Assembly (NCBI RefSeq): GCF_001949145.1
Contig: NW_019091382.1
Span: 466,012 to 530,011, forward strand
DNA from: Acanthaster planci
Lineage: Eukaryota > Echinodermata > Asteroidea > Valvatida > Acanthasteridae
DNA: 64,000 nucleotides
Direction: 5' to 3'
Shown: positions 59,901 to 64,000 of the stretch, one piece after another
Numbering within the stretch: position 1 is the first letter of the stretch
How the letters are laid out: every line of letters begins with the position of its first letter
Position numbers and translations under genes: made by a program
Notes under the pieces: generated by a model
What the model was told of the DNA's origin: nothing
What the model saw: the letters and a program-made list of their open reading frames with translations, nothing else
The model's database searches: none

Positions 59901-62900
59901 AACCGCGAGCCCATAAACCTCCCTCAAACCATCTCAGCTCCCTGGAGAGTATACACACTGATGCTGCTGTTTCAGATACAAACCGCTAATCAAACACGGC
60001 TCTGCCCTCACAGGTAACCGTTCATACCCGTGGTTGAGAGGGGCAAGCTGGGGTAAAGTGACTTGCCTAGGGTCACAACATGTGCCCAGCCGCTGGATTC
60101 AAACCCCTGACCCAGTGATCTGGAAACTACCTGTACATGCACAAACCCCAACCACTTATCCATATACCTCCTTTGATGATCAACAAATTCTGTTGATCCT
60201 GCTTAGTGCCTTGAGTCAAACACATTACTGTACAGTAGCTGATGATTTGAAGTTTGTTTTGTGGCCAAATCATGCTTTTGGAGCTTCACCAGAGCGCTCC
60301 AATTTTGCACACAGACTACACCACTGGGCATGCACAATCATAAGTAACTCAGATGTTAAGAAGTTGGGAACCAGATAAGCAGTCTGGCTTTTGGATATTT
60401 CATTACTCTCAGCCCAAAAACCTGATGACCATTTTTCGTGGAGTAGAGGTAATTTTATTAGACTTATATTTCCGGCACTGATGGTGTTGTTACATGGGCA
60501 GTGTGTCAGACACGAGGCATTAATTGTGCAGAGCAAACCTTTTAACGCAGCACTCGGTGTTGACCTTGATGAGTATTTCATTACAAGCTGAAACGAAGGA
60601 CTGGGTGCAGCCTCACACACTTGCACTGTGCATACATGCACCAGCACTTGGGAAGCGTGCCGTTCAAGCGCGATCTCCGGAAAAGCCTTTATGCTTATGG
60701 ACTGAACTTTAAGAAGATACTGTAGGGTTTTCATTGTTGACGATTTCCTCAATTTTCAAAGGTTGCATTATTATTCAGGCATGCAGCGTTTCCTCAGGTT
60801 AACTTACATGTACCATGTTTCTTCCATTTTGTACTTGCCGCGTATTCCGTCACAAACTGAAAGACACTGGACAAACTCTTATGCCGTTGTGAATTTCCTC
60901 ATCTTTATCCCCTGAATTCCTAGTCGCATGCCTTGCTACGTGTATAACATAAAACCCTAACCCCCTAGGGTGTACATGTACATGTATGTAAAAATCACAT
61001 TGAAATCAGAGGTTTTGAGACTGTTAGGGATACTAAATAAAGCTGAGTCAATTTCAGTAATTCACCATTTGAATATTCTACCTTCAATTTGATCGAATGT
61101 CCAAGTATTCGGTTGTATCGACCAGCAGATTGTTGATATTCAAAATCAGTTGCAATAACGTGCACAATTGTGCATTATTATCAATAAAATATCGGTAGGC
61201 TCTCACATCTAGGAGTATCTCCTGCCATGATTCAAGATTTAAAAGATGAAGAAGACTTCTTGCCCTGTTGAAAATTTCTATTCTTTTTTATTTTTTTTTT
61301 GAGTCGTAAGATTTCTGTCGCTTTTCATTTGAATCTGCTTGAAAACAGCCTCCATAATGCAATTTTTTCTCATTTGGAACGAAAGAAAATTTTCCCTTTT
61401 CATGAATTTTGTATTTGAACATTCAAATTCAGAAAATAATATTCAACGATTCCGCAATCATTCAAATATTCAGTTATTCGGATATTCGGCACAGCCCTAA
61501 TACTGGGTACGTGTACATACAGTAGGTGTAATAATTTTTCTTAGCCAGGGGTGAATTTGTTTTGTCAGTGACCCAACCTTAAGAATGGGTTAGAGAGCCA
61601 CTTTTAGCGGAAAGGCCTGTTAAAGAATCTTACACATCGTAAAATCAAAAGAGCCCTCAACTTTTTTCACCACCATGTAAATGCTCATTTCCACCCGCCG
61701 GTTATCAAACAGCTTGATACAAACTGGAAGGCAAAATTACTATAAAAAATGGTCTTTTTAAGATATACATTACCTTGGACTCTGATCACAATTGTATCAA
61801 TAAGCCTTTTGCGAGTTAATTTTGACCCAAATCTGGTACACTGAGTTCTTTAAATTCATGTGAAGGTAACAACTTGAATTCTCCATACTAAAACCACAGT
61901 TGCCCATGCTTGCAGTGTGTTGCAAGTGGTGTAGCTAGGATTTCACGGGGAGGGGGGGGGCTCAAAGAGGACACCAGCATCTTATTTGGGGCACCAACTT
62001 TCAGTGGTGTGGTGTTACCGGGTAAGTTTTTGTTAGCCTTGTTCAATATCCATTCATTCTTTTTTTTTCAGTGGAGGGGCACCTGGGGGAGGGGGCACGG
62101 GACTTTGTGGGGGCACGGGACTTTGTGGGGGCACATGCCCCCCCCCCGACGCCACTGTGTGTTGCCACAGAGGAGATCACATTGCTCAGAAAAAATTGTG
62201 TTCCTCTTTTCACCCATAAAGCCCATTTTTACCTTATTTTATATCCTACATGTCTGTGACATCTGTTCCCCAGTCTGGAAGCCCTGGACCCCAATGCGTA
62301 CGAAGCATTCCAGGCCTCGCGCAACCTGCGGGACGTTGTCGACCGGGTCAACAAGAACAAAGAAGCAGCAGATGGCCGGCCCGGCATGAGCAAGAAACTG
62401 AGCGTGCGCGCGACGCTGATGACACCAGTACTCCCCATGCTGGTAAGTACGTTGGTGCAATGAATTCTGTTACTTCAGCTCTTGGAGATGCACTGTTTAC
62501 GTTTCAGTTAACCTAAGTTACAGTATTTGTTTTGTAATTTTAATCGATTGGAATTGAAAATAGCTTTTGAATGGGAAAATCTTTTCACATTTTGTTGCCT
62601 TCTAAGGGTATTCATTTTCATATCTCAAGGTGTGAAAACTTTTCCAAAAGTGGGAAAAGAGTTTCACAAGGGTGTGAAGAGATTTTCACTGATTTTCCCA
62701 CAAGCAGGAAATCATTTTATTTGAGTGTGAATATGAAAGGGAATTCTTTTTACATTTTGTTCCCATCCAAATTCACAGTGTCAACATTCAGTTTGCAGTG
62801 TACTGTATCTTGGTGTCTTCTTGGTTTTTATGTTCACGTGAATCTCCATATTCATGAGGAATGCAGTTCCAAAGGGAGAAAACGTCCATGTAACATTGAT

Positions 62901-63861
62901 TCGTGGACAAAAATGTGCCGGAATTGTCGTTGCATTTGTGTCTGTCCTCATTTCCTTCCTCTGCTGACCAGGCCGAAGCCTGCAAGTCGGTGGATATGGC
63001 CATGCGCAAGTGCCCCAACGGCATGTTCGCTGAGATCAAGTACGACGGGGAGCGGGTGCAGATTCACAAGCAGGGCGACACCTTCCAGTACTTCAGCCGA
63101 AGCCTGAAGCCCGTGCTGCCCCACAAGGTGGTCCACATCAAGGACTACCTGCCTAAGGCCTGCCCTCACGGCAACAGCATCATACTGGACAGCGAGGTAA
63201 TTTGCGTGCTCCAAAAAACAAACATTACAAGCCTGCAGTTCGCACAGCCCGCAAAGTGTGATGTCTAGTCAAAAAACTGTCATTTGCAAATTTGCAAGGG
63301 GTGAACACATTTCAGTTTGGGTGAATTTCACAGCAGGTGTTCCCCTAACGTCAACCTCACTTCAAGTTTCACTAGCACTGTAAATGTACAGGCCATCATT
63401 TTGAACGGCAGTCACACTTGCAGGTTGTCACCATATCACCAATTTACATGGCCTCTTCAAGTTGGGCCCCATCTTCCGCATTGGCTCGACCACTGGGCAC
63501 TGATCATTTTTAGCCCTATTAATGTTATTCCCAAATGAGAATACCTCCATTGTTGGCTCCTTGTTGCACGCTATGTTGTGTTTCTTTTTTAAAATCATTG
63601 ATTTATATTGAGCCTTATCACCCCTCAAGGACCTGGTAACCTATTTGTAGCCAGAAGCCAAAGGCAGAAAAGGAATCCAAGGTTGAAGGAATGACCCATC
63701 TCTCGTGTCTCTCTGACCCAGATCCTAATGGTGGACAAAACTGGCAAGATCCTGCCCTTCGGCACCCTGGGCATACACAAGAAGAACGCATTCAGCGACG
63801 CCAACGTCTGCCTCTTCATCTTTGACTGTCTCCACTTCAACGGGGAAAACCTGATGGACAG
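47699..63861 (+). CDS. LIG3: DNA ligase III, N-terminal 507 residues (continues past the window)
   Basis: ATP-dependent DNA ligase that seals nicks in nuclear single-strand break and base excision repair with XRCC1 and, in animals generally, in mitochondria. The nine exons in the window join without a frame error. Residues 18-55 form a PARP-type zinc finger, Cys18-x2-Cys21-x30-His52-x2-Cys55. Lysine/proline/serine linker: about 96-155. DNA-binding domain: about 160-385, with GDGFQGD, KLLLPGV, DLDQGDV, RCTANDLK and LIKHDLRINSGAKH. Nucleotidyltransferase domain: from about 387, with catalytic Lys409 in KYDGER, then SRSLKPVLPHK and CLFIFDC. The segment order matches vertebrate LIG3, while LIG1 and LIG4 lack this zinc finger. 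The remaining motifs, the OB fold and any BRCT domain lie beyond 64000. The last donor, AG before GTGCGC, is acceptable but not ideal. Confidence 0.95.
48215..48360 (+). repeat. Diverged intronic repeat, copy 1
   Basis: Words such as ACAGGTT...TGTAGGA, TTTTTTACTG, AGCAAAAGAGG and GCATTTGTTTCAAAT recur in the same order at 51999-52130. Probably an old dispersed repeat or local duplication. Confidence 0.4.
48979..49004. repeat. Longest TACATG run
   Basis: Uninterrupted TACATG hexamers for 26 bp. The unit alternates TACATG and CATGTA, so every run is self-complementary and could extrude a cruciform. Confidence 0.9.
51672..51791 (+). CDS. LIG3: LIG3 coding exon 2: basic linker
   Basis: Residues 96-135 (DLALKTKNKVATPSKKKTVQ and onward to KKVPTPSG), phase 1 to phase 1. 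The pattern of SPSKK/TPSGK basic motifs after VQATLSASGHVVSP parallels the flexible linker after the vertebrate LIG3 zinc finger. It is probably disordered and may hold nuclear localisation signals. Confidence 0.9.
53483..53520. repeat. Long hairpin, 17-bp arms
   Basis: Perfect core arms GGCAAAGTTGAA (53488-53499) and TTCAACTTTGCC (53505-53516) flank a five-base loop. Outside them, CAGT and ACTG extend the stem past a single C/T mismatch to 17 bp. It could be a fold-back repeat fragment; it is too short for a typical microRNA precursor. Confidence 0.6.
54150..54259. repeat. Dense TACATG cluster
   Basis: About 110 bp mostly composed of TACATG, TACGTACG and related alternating purine-pyrimidine words. 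Confidence 0.8.
54732..54917 (+). CDS. LIG3: LIG3 coding exon 3: linker end and start of DNA-binding domain
   Basis: Residues 136-197, phase 1 to phase 1. A serine/threonine-rich stretch (STSTSTSVSSATT) is followed by DNSFREFRKLCARIADQ and TFIKKGSSG, the first helix of the ligase DNA-binding domain. The counterpart in vertebrate LIG3 has the same FRKLCA core. Confidence 0.93.
54918..55629 (+). other. LIG3: LIG3 intron 3
   Basis: 712 bp, with donor GTGAGC and acceptor ATTGCAG. Nothing else recognised in it. Confidence 0.85.
55630..55736 (+). CDS. LIG3: LIG3 coding exon 4: DNA-binding domain
   Basis: Residues 198-233, entering in phase 1 and leaving in phase 0. It reads DGFQGDTYLLLKLLLPGVVK and then RVYNINSKQLVKVFSQ. 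The LKLLLPG core is typical of LIG3. Donor GTAAGA. Confidence 0.94.
55926..56057 (+). CDS. LIG3: LIG3 coding exon 5: DNA-binding domain
   Basis: Residues 234-277, phase 0 on both sides. It contains DLDQGDVAETVQKFF and FPPAKKSTLSIHE. The acceptor AAAAAG is a weak match, but the reading frame and homology fix the junction. The preceding intron 4 is only 189 bp. Confidence 0.92.
57882..58118 (-). mobile_element. Fold-back MITE family A, copy 3 (reverse)
   Basis: This 237-bp copy begins GGCCGTTTTTCAATACTCAA and ends GAGTATTAGAAAACGGCC. It is the reverse complement of the copies at 15359 and 41341. Its inverted termini extend past 30 bp (CAACTTCAGCTCCATCTCAG against the right-end CTGAGACGGAGACGAAGTTG). 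It is the best-preserved copy for defining the family ends. Confidence 0.85.
58824..58998. mobile_element. Short inverted-repeat element
   Basis: The 175-bp segment begins ACAGGGGTGAGATT and ends AATCTCACCCCTGT, a perfect 14-bp terminal inverted repeat. The interior carries mirrored CTCAGCTTTTGAGCT and CTCAGCTGTTTTGAGCT words. Probably a MITE. No second copy was found in the window and no target duplication was resolved. Confidence 0.6.
59030..59605 (+). repeat. 22-bp-based tandem array with 66-bp higher-order unit
   Basis: The stretch is built from degenerate units of about 22 bp resembling TTTGATCCCATTTGGACC. From about 59285 a 66-bp unit repeats: TAGATCCTATGTTGATCTC begins at 59290, 59356 and 59422, with a variant at 59488, exactly 66 bases apart. 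The first three units are almost identical, pointing to recent expansion. The plus strand is pyrimidine-rich and the array ends about 30 bases before the exon 6 acceptor. Confidence 0.85.
59633..59790 (+). CDS. LIG3: LIG3 coding exon 6: DNA-binding domain
   Basis: Residues 278-329 plus two bases, phase 0 to phase 2. It contains VDDFLEGMAALTKETDQQ, RCTANDLKMVVRLIKHDL and RINSGAKH. The RCTANDLK and LIKHDL words are near-diagnostic for LIG3. Donor GTGAGT. Confidence 0.95.
60016..60162 (-). mobile_element. MIR-like CORE-SINE
   Basis: On the minus strand a tRNA-derived head (ATAAGTGGTTGGGG, A-box-like, 60141-60157) is followed by the B-box-like GGTTTGAATCC (60095-60105). A downstream segment then reads TTGTGACCCTAGGCAAGTCA and CTTTACCCC. 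The arrangement and the word TGTGACC-YTRGGCAAGTCACTT strongly resemble the head and core of mammalian MIR and other CORE-SINEs. The 3' part after about 60016 is not clear, so this copy may be truncated. Confidence 0.65.
61038..61499 (-). mobile_element. hAT-like non-autonomous element family B, copy 2 (reverse)
   Basis: Reverse-oriented match to 40641-41092, from AAAGCTGAGTCAATTT on the left to TTCGGCACAGCCCTA on the right. Shared interior words include CTCACATCTAGGAGTATCTC and GTAAGATTTCTGTCGCTTTT. The flanks ATACTAAA (61030-61037) and ATACTGGG (61500-61507) agree at five positions and differ by transitions at three, consistent with a degraded 8-bp target duplication. Confidence 0.7.
61800..61903 (+). 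repeat. Dispersed repeat, copy 2
   Basis: AATAAGCCTTTTGCGAGTTA, TCTGGTACACTGAGTTCTTT and AATTCATGTGAAGGTAACAA correspond in order to 6771-6875. Unclassified. The hAT-like insertion at 61924 starts just beyond the visible match. Confidence 0.5.
61924..62156 (+). mobile_element. hAT-like non-autonomous element with perfect 8-bp target duplication
   Basis: This 233-bp insertion begins AAGTGGTGTAGCTAGG and ends CCCCGACGCCACTG. Its ends correspond to the CAGTGGCGTAG-type terminus. It is flanked by identical octamers TGTGTTGC at 61916-61923 and 62157-62164. The 8-bp duplication fits hAT transposition. The interior includes runs of G and a tandem GGGGGCACGGGACTTTGT. It lies 117 bp before the exon 7 acceptor boundary of LIG3 and encodes no transposase. 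Confidence 0.8.
62274..62442 (+). CDS. LIG3: LIG3 coding exon 7: end of DNA-binding domain
   Basis: Residues 330-386, entering in phase 2 (completing an Ile codon) and leaving in phase 0. It contains LEALDPNAYEAFQASRNLRD and LSVRATLMTPVLPML, the junction into the nucleotidyltransferase domain. Donor GTAAGT. Confidence 0.95.
62443..62971 (+). other. LIG3: LIG3 intron 7
   Basis: 529 bp. It contains loosely repeated GTGGGAAAAG and GTGTGAAGAG words at 62630-62715. Acceptor TGACCAG. No other feature recognised. Confidence 0.8.
62972..63196 (+). CDS. LIG3: LIG3 coding exon 8: adenylation active site
   Basis: Residues 387-461, phase 0 on both sides. It contains AEACKSVDMAMRKCPNGMF then EIKYDGERVQIHKQGD. 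Lys409 (codon 63038-63040) in the KYDG motif is the residue that is covalently adenylated by ATP in this enzyme family. FQYFSRSLKPVLPHK holds the second conserved ligase motif. The exon ends LDSE before donor GTAATT. Confidence 0.96.
63197..63721 (+). other. LIG3: LIG3 intron 8
   Basis: 525 bp, with acceptor GACCCAG. No repeat or gene recognised. Confidence 0.8.
63722..63861 (+). CDS. LIG3: LIG3 coding exon 9: nucleotidyltransferase domain (last exon in window)
   Basis: Residues 462-507 plus two bases. It contains ILMVDKTGKILPFGTLGIHK, NVCLFIFDCLHFNGENLMD and a split Arg codon. CLFIFDC corresponds to conserved ligase motif III. The proposed donor is AG before GTGCGC at 63862; reading on instead gives a frame that loses similarity at once. 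The following intron runs off the window. Confidence 0.92.
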
Positions 63862-64000
63862 GTGCGCTCCCCTGAACATTTTCACAGAACATCTTTCCTG
63901 TAACTGCTTGTCGGCTTTCAAAATTGTTATCCAAACACTCCAGAGATAAGGCCATCAAGCATGTAGAGACCACAAGAAAATGCTCATCTCCAGACAAAAT

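Larger units (their letters stand above)
59791..62273 (+). other. LIG3: LIG3 intron 6
   Basis: 2,483 bp, with donor GTGAGT and acceptor TCCCCAG. It contains a MIR-like SINE (60016-60162, minus), a reverse copy of the family B hAT-like element (61038-61499), a dispersed repeat shared with 6771 and a hAT-like insertion at 61924-62156. Roughly half of the intron is identifiable repeat. Confidence 0.8.

Overview
This is animal genomic DNA: long introns, GT-AG splice junctions, dispersed non-autonomous transposons, a 635-base assembly gap, and only two genes that can be supported. The organism is probably an echinoderm, perhaps a starfish. That rests on a somatostatin-type peptide carrying an FWK core and on the very dense TACATG repeats in the right half. 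It is an inference, because no ribosomal or mitochondrial marker is present.

Bases 1-16440 hold no recognisable gene, only repeat fragments (a tRNA-like SINE head, a 251-bp inverted-repeat element, low-complexity CCAAC tracts). Gene 1, plus strand, is a two-exon somatostatin-type neuropeptide precursor. Its promoter lies at about 16451-16528 (perfect cAMP response element, CCAAT box, TATA-like box). Exon 1 with the signal peptide is 16720-16827, a 20-kb intron follows, and exon 2 (36897-37085) carries the propeptide and the C-terminal peptide SKNARCMADFWKGRGLVDC. A poly(A) signal lies at 37228. The 98-residue precursor joins in phase 0. Seven exact TGACGTCA sites were found by eye between 6.4 and 40.3 kb, five of them in or next to this gene, and none in the right third.

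Bases 37.3-47.6 kb are intergenic and rich in mobile elements: a 452-bp hAT-like element, a fold-back MITE, and a 1.36-kb hAT-like element carrying a second, nested hAT-like element. TACATG repeats become abundant abruptly at about 42.2 kb.

Gene 2, plus strand, is DNA ligase III (LIG3), from 47699 to beyond the window edge. Nine coding exons (507 complete codons) encode the PARP-type zinc finger, the linker, the DNA-binding domain and the start of the nucleotidyltransferase domain with its catalytic KYDG lysine. All junctions are GT-AG and all phases agree. The rest of the catalytic domain, the OB fold and any BRCT domain lie outside. An in-frame stop just before the start codon leaves no room for a mitochondrial presequence in this exon. 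LIG3 introns carry a MIR-like CORE-SINE, a hAT-like element with a perfect 8-bp target duplication, a 66-bp minisatellite beside an exon, and more MITE copies.

The two genes are functionally unrelated (neuroendocrine signalling; DNA repair). The strongest leads are the somatostatin-type gene with its CRE-rich surroundings, the sharp TACATG boundary, the nested hAT-like elements and the MIR-like SINE.
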